Assembly: GCA_007125745.1 (NCBI GenBank)
Contig: SLCQ01000021.1
Location: forward strand, 1-34,870
Reading direction: 5' to 3'
Source of the DNA: Nitrincola sp.
GTDB taxonomy: Bacteria; Pseudomonadota; Gammaproteobacteria; Pseudomonadales; Balneatricaceae
DNA length: 34,870 nt
In this document: positions 8,036-16,150 of the stretch, piece after piece
Numbering within the stretch: the first letter of the stretch is position 1
How the letters are laid out: each line of letters begins with the position of its first letter
Notes under the pieces: model-generated
Databases searched by the model: none
Seen by the model: the letters and a program-made list of their open reading frames with translations, nothing else
Told to the model about the DNA's origin: nothing
Position numbers and translations under genes: made by a program

Positions 8036-9439
8036 ATGTTCAAGACAGTATCTTCTGACCTAATGGGAAGAAAGATTGAAATTCGTCAACTCATGGTACT
8101 GGCTTGGCCCATCATGATAGCCCAGTTGGCGCAAAATTCGATGGGATTTGTGGATACTCTGATGTCTGCACGTGCCGGCAGTGAGGATTTAGCGGCTATT
8201 GCTTTGGGCACCAGCTTATGGATACCGATCTATTTAGCCTTTTCGGGCATTTTAATGGCTGTTACGCCCACTGTCGCCCACTTAGTTGGCGCACAAAAAA
8301 ATATCGAAACACCTAGTACATTTCAGCAAGGCATCTGGTTAGCTTTTTTATTGGGCATTCTATCTTTTATACTCCTACAAAATACGGACCCACTGCTATC
8401 CATACTGTCTTTAGAAGCCAGTCTTCATGACAAAACAAAACGTTATTTGGAGGCGATATCTTGGGGATTTCCAGCTTTAATGCTCTATCAATCTATTCGC
8501 GGGTTTAGTGAAGGGTTTGGTAAAACACGCGCAATTATGAAAATCGCCCTATTGGCATTAATCTGTAATATCCCGTTAAACTACATATTCATATTCGGCA
8601 AACTGGGCTTGCCAGCCATGGGTGGTGTTGGCTGTGGATGGGCAAGTGCTATCGTGATGTGGGTGATGTTTTTCACCGGTATCGGTTATACACGATGGAG
8701 CAGTCAATTTAAGCCACTTCCATTGTGGCGTCCTTGGCATCGTCCGCAAATGGTAAGTCTTATACAACTAGCAAAACTCGGTATACCCATCGGTATTGCT
8801 CTGTTAATAGAAGCAAGCATGTTCAGTGTTATAGCCTTACTACTGGCACCTTTTGGAGAAATCACGCTGGCAGCCCACCAGATCACCATTAGTTATACAG
8901 GCATGGTCTTTATGATCCCACTGAGTATCGCTATGGCTCTCACCATTCGGATCGGCCAACTCCAAGGCAGTGGACAAAGCAATCAGGCACGCTATGCCGC
9001 CATGACAGGTATTGGCTTTACCTTAATCATTGCCCTAGTCACCACCCTACTCACTATTTTATTGGCCAAACAGATCACGCAACTTTATATCAATGACACT
9101 GAGATCATCAACCTAGCAGTACTCTTGTTGATGATTGCGGCTCTGTTTCAATTCTCTGATGCCCTTCAAGTCAGTGCTGCAGGAGCGCTCAGAGGGTACA
9201 AGGATACATTCATACCGCTACTGTTAGTCTTTATCTCATTTTGGGTTATCGGACTTCCTGCGGGTTATCTATTAGGCCTAACCGACTTTATAAGACCTGC
9301 GATGGGAGCGGCTGGATTCTGGTATGGTTTGCTGATCGGACTTAGCGCAGGTGCCGTAATGTTAATGACACGTCTCAATCGGGTATCTAAACATGCACAG
9401 AAGTTTGCTCATCATACTGGTAGTAGCAATCCTCATTAG
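8036..9439 (+). CDS. MATE family multidrug/toxin exporter
   Basis: Inner-membrane antiporter of the MATE family, NorM-like, expected to export cationic compounds using Na+ or H+. About 12 hydrophobic segments are visible in two similar halves, from LMVLAWPIMIAQLAQNSMGFVDTLM to LLIGLSAGAVMLM. The typical MATE elements QNSMGFVDT, GFPALMLYQSIRGFSEG and ALQVSAAGALRGYKDT are present. The track start at 7925 is a GTG inside the phaC terminator, so it is rejected. The ATG at 8036 gives 467 residues and has TTGGA upstream; the ATG at 8063 is the alternative. The 3' end overlaps the DUF3080 gene by 47 bp, suggesting co-expression. Confidence 0.9.
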   Translation: MFKTVSSDLMGRKIEIRQLMVLAWPIMIAQLAQNSMGFVDTLMSARAGSEDLAAIALGTSLWIPIYLAFSGILMAVTPTVAHLVGAQKNIETPSTFQQGIWLAFLLGILSFILLQNTDPLLSILSLEASLHDKTKRYLEAISWGFPALMLYQSIRGFSEGFGKTRAIMKIALLALICNIPLNYIFIFGKLGLPAMGGVGCGWASAIVMWVMFFTGIGYTRWSSQFKPLPLWRPWHRPQMVSLIQLAKLGIPIGIALLIEASMFSVIALLLAPFGEITLAAHQITISYTGMVFMIPLSIAMALTIRIGQLQGSGQSNQARYAAMTGIGFTLIIALVTTLLTILLAKQITQLYINDTEIINLAVLLLMIAALFQFSDALQVSAAGALRGYKDTFIPLLLVFISFWVIGLPAGYLLGLTDFIRPAMGAAGFWYGLLIGLSAGAVMLMTRLNRVSKHAQKFAHHTGSSNPH

Positions 9440-10466
9440 TGGCTGTGCCGAGCCAACAGCTGAATCGATGCTCCGTGATTATACGCAACGCGTCAGCAAT
9501 GCAATTGACTACCCTATTGAGTTTAATGTTTCCCAAGCAAGCTATCCTTCATTACCACCCAGAAGAGATAGACGCGTTGAGCTCACACCATTACGTGAAG
9601 GAGTATTTGATGTCTTAAGACTAAGACACTGTGACCTACTGCCACTCATCGCTGAACGCAATAGTAACTTAGGGCGAGTGATGACACCCTCACAAGTACT
9701 TCAATATGAGCTTCGCTTCCTGCCAGCGATTCAAGCCTGTGAAGAAACACTATCACACAGATCTCAGCAAGAAGAGGCGCTAAAACCTTTATTGCAACGG
9801 GTTCAAGAAATACGTCAACATAAAGAAGATCAATTACCACTGGTTATTTGGAACGCAATTTACACTTCACCTGAAATGGAACAGCAGTTTTCCAGATCCT
9901 CCTATCCCTTTGATTTGATGTCGAAAGGGCTGATCAATCAAGTTCAGCAAACATTAGATCCCTTTTTGGTCATTGCCAAAGTCGCGAATACCCCTTTTAA
10001 CGAATTGGATCATGAATTTATAGCTTCCATAGAAGACTTTTACGAACAACTGTACCGTACAGAGGTCGGGAGCCAATGGCTTCGCAGTACCGCTTTACTG
10101 ACTGAAGCTATGCATGCCGTTGCTGATGGCATAGAGCAACGAATAGCCGAGCGGCCCATCTGCTTTAATCAACAGCCGAACAATCAGGCAAGAATTATAC
10201 AAAACGTATTCCGAAACTTTTATGCCTCAGAATTTCAGCCCTACCTTGCGACAACCGATCGATTAGGCCAACGCTGGGTATCAATCCACATGGAGCTTTT
10301 AGAAACCTTACCCATACCCAGTTCGGCAGAAGAATATTTCTTGAGTATTTTTGATATAAATCACACGGGAGGTTTTTTACATGATTACGAACAAGCCAAA
10401 TCACGCCATATTACCGCTTGGCAAAACCTGTTAGATCACTGTGGATTGATGGCCGGCCAACCATAA
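9393..10466 (+). CDS. DUF3080 family lipoprotein
   Basis: A 357-residue predicted lipoprotein. The signal peptide is MHRSLLIILVVAILISGC, with lipobox LISG-Cys18, and the residue after Cys is Ala, which favours outer-membrane sorting. The mature part is mainly helical, with recognisable DUF3080 features such as LRLRHCDLLPLIAERNSNLGR near residues 75-95, and further cysteines (CEETL, ICFNQQ, DHCGL). No enzymatic role is known for the family. It begins inside the MATE gene (47-bp overlap in another frame), so translational coupling is likely. It is convergent with proQ, 32 bp away. Confidence 0.88.
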   Translation: MHRSLLIILVVAILISGCAEPTAESMLRDYTQRVSNAIDYPIEFNVSQASYPSLPPRRDRRVELTPLREGVFDVLRLRHCDLLPLIAERNSNLGRVMTPSQVLQYELRFLPAIQACEETLSHRSQQEEALKPLLQRVQEIRQHKEDQLPLVIWNAIYTSPEMEQQFSRSSYPFDLMSKGLINQVQQTLDPFLVIAKVANTPFNELDHEFIASIEDFYEQLYRTEVGSQWLRSTALLTEAMHAVADGIEQRIAERPICFNQQPNNQARIIQNVFRNFYASEFQPYLATTDRLGQRWVSIHMELLETLPIPSSAEEYFLSIFDINHTGGFLHDYEQAKSRHITAWQNLLDHCGLMAGQP

Positions 10467-10498
10467 GACATCAATCCACTGATTTTGATAGCGTAGGA

Positions 10499-11095
10499 TT
10501 ACCGCTTAGCGTTGAGTGCCAAAAGCTGGTCTAGCTTAGAGGTTAAGCGTTCTTCTTTCTCTTTTTTACGCGCTTCTTTAGCCTGCTCTTTTATCCGCTG
10601 TTTGCGCGCCTCATGCATTGACTTGAGTTTTGCTCGAGCGTGATCGGCCTCTTCAGCCGTAACTTTACCCGCAGGCTCACCATCTAAGCCAATACGATCA
10701 GCATCCTCTGCAAAGCTACGCAGATACTGTGGTGACCGAACATAGGAAGCCAGTGCACGCTTAATTTTAGTTCGAGATACCTTATCATCAGCCACCAAGT
10801 CTTCTTGAATACCAATTTTTAAAGGCTTCGGATTATCTCTCGAAAACACATTAGGATAAGCATCCATCAACAATTGAACAGCTGCCATATTTGCTGCACG
10901 GTTTTTGTTTGGCTTAGATGCGACCGGTGCACTAGCTACTGCACTGTTATCTGGATCACTCACTTTACTTTTCTCAACCTGGTGTTGTTTAGTTTCAATC
11001 TGATTCAACAGTTGCTCACATTTCTCGATCAACTGTTCCGTTTTCTGTGCCGCCTGCTCAGCTTCACTCAGTTCCTTTTTGAATAACGTACTCAT
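10499..11095 (-). CDS. proQ: ProQ/FinO domain RNA-binding protein
   Basis: A 198-residue protein with a FinO/ProQ domain at about residues 70-160 (AAVQLLMDAYPNVFSRDNPKPLKIGIQEDL, RALASYVRSPQYLRSF). ProQ proteins bind structured small RNAs and mRNA 3' ends. Unlike E. coli ProQ, where this domain is N-terminal, about 65 residues precede it, with a coiled-coil-like heptad region (EQAAQKTEQLIEKCEQLLNQIE) and an Ala/Ser-rich linker. After the domain comes a Lys/Glu-rich helix, and no C-terminal Tudor-like domain is evident. AAGAAGAG lies before the ATG. The start overlaps the end of tusA by 32 bp, so the two are probably translated from one message. Confidence 0.9.
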   Translation of the reverse strand: MSTLFKKELSEAEQAAQKTEQLIEKCEQLLNQIETKQHQVEKSKVSDPDNSAVASAPVASKPNKNRAANMAAVQLLMDAYPNVFSRDNPKPLKIGIQEDLVADDKVSRTKIKRALASYVRSPQYLRSFAEDADRIGLDGEPAGKVTAEEADHARAKLKSMHEARKQRIKEQAKEARKKEKEERLTSKLDQLLALNAKR

Positions 11096-11306
11096 AGCGC
11101 TCTTCTTGATGAGACTGATCCAGCAACTTATGTCCTAAAAACTCACAAAACTTTGGAATATCTCGTTGCGTTGATGGATCAGTCGCTTTTACATAAAGCA
11201 CTTGTCCAGACTCCATCTTTCTTATCTGCTTATGTAATAGCATGACAGGTTCTGGGCAAAACAGTCCAGACGTATCAAGCATTAGATCATAGTTGTCTAA
11301 ATTCAT
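11064..11306 (-). CDS. tusA: Sulfur carrier protein TusA
   Basis: Small cytoplasmic persulfide carrier that passes sulfur from IscS towards 2-thiouridine formation in tRNA and other acceptors. The TusA/SirA signature is present: DTSGLFCPEPVMLLHKQIRKM, with the acceptor Cys in CPEP, then DPSTQRDIPKFCEFLGH. The ATG at 11306 gives 80 residues, close to E. coli TusA (81), and has GGGGAC upstream. The track start (a TTG at 11327) adds 7 residues without support. The 3' end overlaps proQ by 32 bp. Confidence 0.93.
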   Translation of the reverse strand: MNLDNYDLMLDTSGLFCPEPVMLLHKQIRKMESGQVLYVKATDPSTQRDIPKFCEFLGHKLLDQSHQEERYEYVIQKGTE

Positions 11307-11400
11307 TATGACCGTCCCCAAAAACAATCGACTATTGTCTCAGAAAATTTGAGCCTAATAAACCGGTAGAGCCACTCAAAAGGTGATGTGATGAGAGAAA

Positions 11401-12462
11401 TCATTGTCTCAAATCAAGATGACAGGTTATCTCTTCCCTGTCGTGATAAAGGTGACGCGCTGAAAGTTGATATGCAATACCTGCACTCGACAGCTCCTGC
11501 TCGATCCAAGCGAGATTTTGTGACACTTCAGCATAACGCTTTTTCATAGGAAGCTTGAGGTTAAAAATCATCTCATCACACCAACGATTTAATGCCCAGT
11601 CAAGCACCCTTGAAGTGACACGTGCAGGTTTATCAGCCACATCACACACCATCCAATTAACTGATTTAATGGGTTGAAAATAGAAGGCGTCCGCTTTTTC
11701 ATGCGTCACTTGACCTGTATCCATCAGCGTTTCTGCCATAGGACCATTATCTACCGAAGTAACAAACATGCCTTGTTTCACTAACTGCCATGTCCATCCA
11801 CCTGGCGCTGCACCTAAGTCGACTGCGGTTTTTCCACCTCCCAAACGATCAGGCCATTGCGCCTGCGGAATAAACCAATGCCACGCCTCTTCAAGTTTGA
11901 GAGTGGAACGACTGGGTGCCGCCCCTGGGAACTTCAATCGACGAATACCCATTGCCAATGCAGATGCATTTCGGCGGGGACTCACACCGATCAAAACAGA
12001 TTGACCCGATAACGAAAAAAGATGCATACGCCAATCAGCCTTGGCTTTTCGCGCAAGCATAACCCCCTGCTGACGCAGTGTTTGTGCCATTGCCGACGCT
12101 AATTTCGTTGAAAAGGACAATACCTCACGCCCCTCTGTAGTATCAGGGACTTCCGCCAATAACTCCGCTGTTTGAGGCAACTCTTTAATTGGTTCAAGTA
12201 AAACACTCAAGCGATCATGTGTGGGTAAATTGTCAAAAGGAGGTAAGCAAGCACACCATTGGCGAACAAAAATTAATGAACGAAAAGGAATACGTTGGAT
12301 GACAGTAAGTGCATCACCATATAACTCGAAAAGAACAAAGCCTGACCCTGGTTCAAATCGCGGGAAGCCTGCAATTCCCAACTCACCACAGTGGTCAGCT
12401 ACCTCACTGACACACTCAGATTCAAAACCACTTCGACATTGCAACAATAAATGCCTTAACAA
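11401..12462 (-). CDS. rlmM: 23S rRNA 2'-O-ribose C2498 methyltransferase RlmM
   Basis: Methylates the 2'-O of C2498 of 23S rRNA with S-adenosylmethionine. An N-terminal THUMP-like region (LLLQCRSGFESECVSEV) is followed by a Rossmann methyltransferase domain with VDLGAAPGGWTWQLV, SVDNGPMAETLMDTGQV, the catalytic-type NLKLPMKKRYAEV and LYHDREEITCH. The track begins at a GTG (12489) with no ribosome site. A TTG at 12462 lies 3 bases after AGGAGGT and gives MLRHLLLQCRSGFE, close to known RlmM N-termini, so I prefer it. It is divergent from ccoN across a 391-bp gap and lies 94 bp beyond tusA on the same strand. Confidence 0.95.
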   Translation of the reverse strand: MLRHLLLQCRSGFESECVSEVADHCGELGIAGFPRFEPGSGFVLFELYGDALTVIQRIPFRSLIFVRQWCACLPPFDNLPTHDRLSVLLEPIKELPQTAELLAEVPDTTEGREVLSFSTKLASAMAQTLRQQGVMLARKAKADWRMHLFSLSGQSVLIGVSPRRNASALAMGIRRLKFPGAAPSRSTLKLEEAWHWFIPQAQWPDRLGGGKTAVDLGAAPGGWTWQLVKQGMFVTSVDNGPMAETLMDTGQVTHEKADAFYFQPIKSVNWMVCDVADKPARVTSRVLDWALNRWCDEMIFNLKLPMKKRYAEVSQNLAWIEQELSSAGIAYQLSARHLYHDREEITCHLDLRQ

Positions 12463-12472
12463 ACGACCTCCT
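12463..12472 (-). promoter_or_regulatory. Strong ribosome binding site deciding the rlmM TTG start
   Basis: The minus strand reads AGGAGGT followed by CGT and then the TTG codon at 12462. It is the strongest Shine-Dalgarno sequence near this gene and lies inside the ORF-track reading frame, so the upstream GTG is unlikely to be the start. The spacing is a little short. Confidence 0.55.
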
Positions 12473-12531
12473 GCATTGAATAACTTCACTCAAGTTGACA
12501 GCATAACCTGTTTAACGACTGCAACCTACTC

Positions 12532-12545
12532 TTGATCCACATCAA
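12532..12545. promoter_or_regulatory. Perfect FNR/ANR box
   Basis: TTGATCCACATCAA matches the FNR consensus TTGAT-N4-ATCAA at all ten fixed positions. It lies between the divergent rlmM and ccoN genes, 70 bp from the rlmM start and 308 bp from the ccoN start. FNR-type activation of cbb3 oxidase genes is established, and an FNR/ANR gene is present 10 kb away. The box is too far from the promoter at 12775-12803 for contact at -41.5, so it may serve a second upstream promoter. A convincing -10 at the right distance is not visible on the + strand. Confidence 0.8.
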
Positions 12546-12568
12546 TTAAACGGTAAATAAGTTATCCA

Positions 12569-12588
12569 ACCACTACACCTAAAGTGGT
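12569..12588. repeat. Inverted repeat ACCACT/AGTGGT next to the FNR box
   Basis: Six-bp arms ACCACT and AGTGGT are separated by 8 bp. If FNR activated from -41.5, transcription would begin inside this repeat (near 12580). It could be an operator or a small leader hairpin. Confidence 0.35.
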
Positions 12589-12738
12589 AGAAAGCCTTCA
12601 CTTTAAAACATATTGACCGTTTAAGACTTATCTAAATTAGAATAGCGTATTTATTGAAAATATTGTTTTTTCAATGGTTTATAAAATAACAAACAAAACG
12701 CAACCCAAAACAAAACCAGCATTTCAGACAACCTAACC

Positions 12739-12757
12739 CTGCGACAAGCTGTCGCAG
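12739..12757. promoter_or_regulatory. Candidate RegA/PrrA/RoxR-type operator
   Basis: A perfect 19-bp dyad: CTGCGACA, AGC, TGTCGCAG. Its core GCGAC-N5-GTCGC agrees with the RegR/RegA-family consensus GNGRCRTTNNGNCGC as I remember it, except at the central TT. Its centre (12748) lies about 62 bp upstream of the start predicted from the ccoN promoter, a standard position for an activator. It could also simply form a hairpin in a longer transcript. Confidence 0.5.
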
Positions 12758-12774
12758 ATAAAAGCATCATTACA

Positions 12775-12803
12775 TTGAAATACGACGACAATTCACTGAT
12801 AAT
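12775..12803 (+). promoter_or_regulatory. Sigma70-type promoter of ccoNOQP
   Basis: TTGAAA (12775-12780) and GATAAT (12798-12803) are separated by 17 bp, each matching 5 of 6 consensus bases. Transcription would begin near 12810, leaving a leader of about 44 bases before the ccoN ATG. This is one of the best promoter matches in the window. Confidence 0.65.
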
Positions 12804-12853
12804 CGGCGGTGGAACTCTTCTTACTATTAACAGCTTGTTGATGAGAGCCTGAT

Positions 12854-14290
12854 ATGAGCATTGCAACTGATCATCCTACTTACAACTACAAGGTGGTTCG
12901 TCAATTCGCCATCATGACCGTTGTCTGGGGTATTGTCGGTATGACCGTTGGCGTACTGATAGCAGCCCAGCTGGTCTGGCCGGCACTAAACTTTGACACA
13001 CCTTGGCTAACTTACGGGCGTTTGCGTCCGTTACACACTAATGCAGTAATCTTTGCATTCGGTGGTTCCGCTCTATTTGCTACTTCCTACTATGTAGTTC
13101 AACGCACCTGCCAAACTCGTCTAATTTCAGACGGTTTAGCCGCGTTTACTTTCTGGGGATGGCAATTAGTGATTGTTCTAGCCGCAATCACCCTTCCTTT
13201 AGGGTTCACTTCGGCTAAAGAATACGCTGAACTTGAGTGGCCAATAGATATACTCATCACCATCGTCTGGGTCGTTTATGCGATCGTATTCATGGGAACA
13301 GTATTCAAACGTAACACCAGCCATATTTATGTGGCCAACTGGTTTTACATGGCATTCATTCTAGTTATTGCGGTCCTTCACGTGGTTAACAGTGCTGCCA
13401 TGCCTGTTTCTATGTGGAAGTCTTACTCAGCCTATTCTGGTACTATCGATGCGATGGTTCAGTGGTGGTATGGTCACAACGCTGTAGGCTTTTTCTTAAC
13501 GGCAGGCTTCTTGGGCATGATGTACTACTTCGTTCCTAAGCAAGCAAATCGCCCTGTCTACTCTTACCGCTTATCAATTGTTCACTTTTGGGCGCTGATT
13601 GCGACCTACATGTGGGCAGGTGGTCACCACCTACACTACTCTGCACTTCCAGACTGGACACAGTCTCTTGGCATGGTTATGTCATTGATACTGCTAGCAC
13701 CTTCCTGGGGTGGTATGATCAACGGTATGATGACCCTGTCTGGCGCATGGCACAAGCTTCGCACGGACCCAATCCTGCGTTTCCTAGTCGTATCACTTTC
13801 CTTCTACGGTATGTCTACCTTTGAAGGTCCTATGATGTCGATTAAGACCGTTAACGCCCTGTCGCACAATACTGACTGGACTGTAGGTCACGTTCACTCT
13901 GGTGCACTTGGCTGGGTGGCAATGATCTCTATCGGTGCTGTTTATCACATGATTCCAAAACTCTTTGGTAAAGCCAAAATGTACAGCACAGGTCTAATCA
14001 ACCTGCACTTCTGGATGGCTACCATTGGTACAGTACTTTACATTGTTTCTATGTGGGTCAACGGGATTCTGCAAGGCCTCATGTGGCGCGCAGTCAACCA
14101 GGACGGTACGTTAACTTACAGCTTCGTACAGGCGATGGATGCAAGTCACCCAGGTTACGTTGTTCGTATGATTGGTGGCGCTATCTTCCTAGCGGGTATG
14201 TTTGTAATGGCCTACAACGTCTGGCAAACAGTTCGCGGTGGTAGCTCTGTTGAATCCGCAGATGCAGAACCAGCTGCACAAACTGCGTGA
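12854..14290 (+). CDS. ccoN: cbb3-type cytochrome c oxidase subunit I
   Basis: Catalytic subunit of the high-affinity cbb3 oxidase, which reduces O2 to water in the inner membrane and pumps protons at low oxygen. The 478 residues form about 12 membrane segments. Metal ligands are visible: low-spin haem b by His61 (RPLHTNAV) and His348, haem b3 by His346 (GHVHSG), CuB by His208 (WYGHNAV), His258 and His259 (GGHHLHY), with the cross-linking Tyr252 just before. These fall within one residue of the P. stutzeri positions. It is the first gene of ccoNOQP. GAGAG precedes the ATG by about 7 bases. Confidence 0.98.
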   Translation: MSIATDHPTYNYKVVRQFAIMTVVWGIVGMTVGVLIAAQLVWPALNFDTPWLTYGRLRPLHTNAVIFAFGGSALFATSYYVVQRTCQTRLISDGLAAFTFWGWQLVIVLAAITLPLGFTSAKEYAELEWPIDILITIVWVVYAIVFMGTVFKRNTSHIYVANWFYMAFILVIAVLHVVNSAAMPVSMWKSYSAYSGTIDAMVQWWYGHNAVGFFLTAGFLGMMYYFVPKQANRPVYSYRLSIVHFWALIATYMWAGGHHLHYSALPDWTQSLGMVMSLILLAPSWGGMINGMMTLSGAWHKLRTDPILRFLVVSLSFYGMSTFEGPMMSIKTVNALSHNTDWTVGHVHSGALGWVAMISIGAVYHMIPKLFGKAKMYSTGLINLHFWMATIGTVLYIVSMWVNGILQGLMWRAVNQDGTLTYSFVQAMDASHPGYVVRMIGGAIFLAGMFVMAYNVWQTVRGGSSVESADAEPAAQTA

Positions 14291-14312
14291 TTAGGGCGAG
14301 GAGCATATAGCA

Positions 14313-14930
14313 ATGATTAAGCATGAAACAATTGAAAAGAATGCTGGTTTAATGGCCGTACTGATCATCATCGTGATCAGTGCTGGCGGCCTGGCTGAGA
14401 TAGTACCTTTATTTTTTAAGGACTCTACTACTCAACCTATTGAAAACATGCGTACCTACACAGCTCTTGAGCTTGAAGGTCGTGACATTTACATCCGCGA
14501 AGGGTGTCATGTCTGCCACACACAAATGATTCGTCCCTTCCGCGCAGAAACTGAGCGCTATGGACATTTCTCAACCGCAAATGAGCACGTCTGGGAACAC
14601 CCATTCTTATGGGGTTCAAAAAGAACAGGACCAGACCTTGCACGAGTCGGTGGTCGCTACTCTGACGACTGGCAACGCGCCCATTTGTATAACCCACGTG
14701 ATGTGGTTCCAACTTCAAAAATGCCTTCGTACCCATGGTTATTTGATAACGTCTTAACAGGCGACCAGACAGCCAGAAAAATGGAAGTACTACGTACTTT
14801 AGGGGTGCCTTACACCGATGAGCAAATTGCAACGGCTCAAGAGGATGTTCGTGGTAGAACTGAGGTTGATGCTGTAGTGGCTTACTTGCAAGCACTTGGC
14901 AGAACTCACACTAACTATGACGTACGGTAA
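14313..14930 (+). CDS. ccoO: cbb3 oxidase monohaem cytochrome c subunit
   Basis: Membrane-anchored monohaem cytochrome c that hands electrons to CcoN. Residues 12-34 form the anchor ([23 protein letters not shown]). The haem site is [10 protein letters not shown] with Cys65, Cys68 and His69; a Met in SKMPSYPWL is the likely sixth ligand. The 205-residue length is normal for CcoO. It lies 22 bp after ccoN with GAGGAG before the ATG. CcoN and CcoO form the core complex. Confidence 0.97.
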   Translation: MIKHETIEKNAGLMAVLIIIVISAGGLAEIVPLFFKDSTTQPIENMRTYTALELEGRDIYIREGCHVCHTQMIRPFRAETERYGHFSTANEHVWEHPFLWGSKRTGPDLARVGGRYSDDWQRAHLYNPRDVVPTSKMPSYPWLFDNVLTGDQTARKMEVLRTLGVPYTDEQIATAQEDVRGRTEVDAVVAYLQALGRTHTNYDVR

Positions 14931-14936
14931 TCCATT

Positions 14937-15134
14937 GTGAGTTATGATGTCTATGGCCCGTTTATGCCATTGATCATGTTGATCACATTCATCGGGCTTT
15001 TTATCTGGGTACTGCTACCTCAGAATAAAAAACGCTTCGATGACGCCGCTAACCTTCCCTTCGCTGATGATGACGAAGAGTTGGTGGATGAAGATGGCAA
15101 AAAACGCGCCCATAACGGGAGAGATGAGAAATGA
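14937..15134 (+). CDS. ccoQ: cbb3 oxidase subunit CcoQ
   Basis: A 65-residue protein with one membrane segment (FMPLIMLITFIGLFIWVLLP) followed by an acidic then basic cytoplasmic tail (ADDDEELVDEDGKKR). This is typical CcoQ, which helps keep CcoP attached and stabilises the complex. The start is a GTG 6 bp after the ccoO stop, without a strong ribosome site, so translation probably depends on coupling to ccoO. It overlaps ccoP by 4 bp (ATGA). Confidence 0.93.
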   Translation: MSYDVYGPFMPLIMLITFIGLFIWVLLPQNKKRFDDAANLPFADDDEELVDEDGKKRAHNGRDEK

Positions 15135-16018
15135 GTGCTTTTTGGAGCGCATGGGTTACAGTCCTAACCCTAGGTGTAATTTTTGGTTGCCTCTGGTTGC
15201 TTCTCGCAACACGCAAAGGCGAGCCTCATAAAGGTTTGACCGAGGAAACTGTCGGCCATTCATTTGACGGAATTGAAGAACTTGATAACCCCATGCCTAA
15301 ATGGTGGTTACAAATGTTTATCGTGACTGTCGTGTTTGGCCTAGTCTACCTATTACTCTATCCTGGTCTTGGTAATTTCAAAGGCTTATTAGGATGGACC
15401 TCAGCGGGTCAATGGGAAGAGGAAATGGCATATGCTGAACAGCACTATGCTCCTGTGTTCCAACGATTTGCTGAACTCTCTGTTGAAGAGTTACAGGATA
15501 ATCCTGAAGGTTTACAGGTAGGTCAACGCTTGTTTGCCAACAACTGCTCTGTGTGTCATGGTGTTGGTGGTGTTGGTTTCCACGGCTTCCCTAATTTATC
15601 CAATAACGATTGGTTATGGGGTGGTAGTGAAGACGCTATCAAGCACAGCATCTATCATGGCCGAAATGGCGCTATGCCAGCATGGGCTGATGTACTGGGT
15701 GAAGACGGCATTCGTGATATGACTCATTATGTATTAGCACTTAGCAATCGTGAACACGACGCTGAGTCAGCTGAACGAGCTCAACCACAATATGCCTCTC
15801 TGTGTGCAGCTTGCCATATGCCTGATGGTACTGGCATGTACGCACTCGGGGCACCTGACTTAACCAATGACATTTGGCTTTATGGCGGAAGCTTTGAGCA
15901 AATCGCTCACACGCTTCGACATGGTCGCTTCGGTGTAATGCCTGCTTTCTCAAGCTTACTTAGCGAAGACCAAATTCACTTGGTCACAGCCTATGTGATG
16001 AGCTTGAATAACGACTAA
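15131..16018 (+). CDS. ccoP: cbb3 oxidase dihaem cytochrome c subunit
   Basis: Dihaem cytochrome c subunit that receives electrons from soluble or membrane cytochrome c and passes them to CcoO. Two membrane segments are visible at about residues 5-27 and 59-79. Two CxxCH sites follow in the periplasmic part: Cys139/Cys142/His143 (CSVCH) and Cys225/Cys228/His229 (CAACH). Axial Met candidates are in GAMPAW and GVMPAF. It starts in the ccoQ stop region (ATGA overlap) and is followed 16 bp later by a strong terminator. Confidence 0.97.
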   Translation: MSAFWSAWVTVLTLGVIFGCLWLLLATRKGEPHKGLTEETVGHSFDGIEELDNPMPKWWLQMFIVTVVFGLVYLLLYPGLGNFKGLLGWTSAGQWEEEMAYAEQHYAPVFQRFAELSVEELQDNPEGLQVGQRLFANNCSVCHGVGGVGFHGFPNLSNNDWLWGGSEDAIKHSIYHGRNGAMPAWADVLGEDGIRDMTHYVLALSNREHDAESAERAQPQYASLCAACHMPDGTGMYALGAPDLTNDIWLYGGSFEQIAHTLRHGRFGVMPAFSSLLSEDQIHLVTAYVMSLNND

Positions 16019-16034
16019 TCTTTTAAGATTAACT

Positions 16035-16072
16035 AAAGGTGATATGATGCAGGTCATATCACCTTTTTTTTT
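16035..16072 (+). terminator. Rho-independent terminator of ccoNOQP
   Basis: A perfect 13-bp stem: AAAGGTGATATGA pairs with TCATATCACCTTT around loop TGCAGG, followed by an unbroken T run to 16072. It separates ccoNOQP from ccoGHIS. Confidence 0.95.
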
Positions 16073-16098
16073 GGCATACTAAGATTAAATCAGATAAT
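16071..16098 (+). promoter_or_regulatory. Sigma70-type promoter of ccoG
   Basis: TTGGCA (16071-16076) and GATAAT (16093-16098) are 16 bp apart; each matches 5 of 6 consensus bases. The -35 uses the last two T residues of the ccoP terminator. The first ATG of the ORF track (16097) overlaps this -10, which supports a later ccoG start. No FNR box is seen at the expected distance. Confidence 0.6.
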
Positions 16099-16150
16099 GC
16101 TTATACAAAGCATGCAAGTAATCATACCTGTTAGTGAACGGCGGCTGGAA

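Noticed and set aside
12651-12866. 71-residue minus-strand ORF in the rlmM-ccoN gap
   Set aside because: It covers the ccoN promoter, the dyad and the first ccoN codons; no ribosome site and no recognisable protein character.
14437-14895. 152-residue minus-strand ORF
   Set aside because: It is a shadow of ccoO, whose haem motif and operon place are certain.
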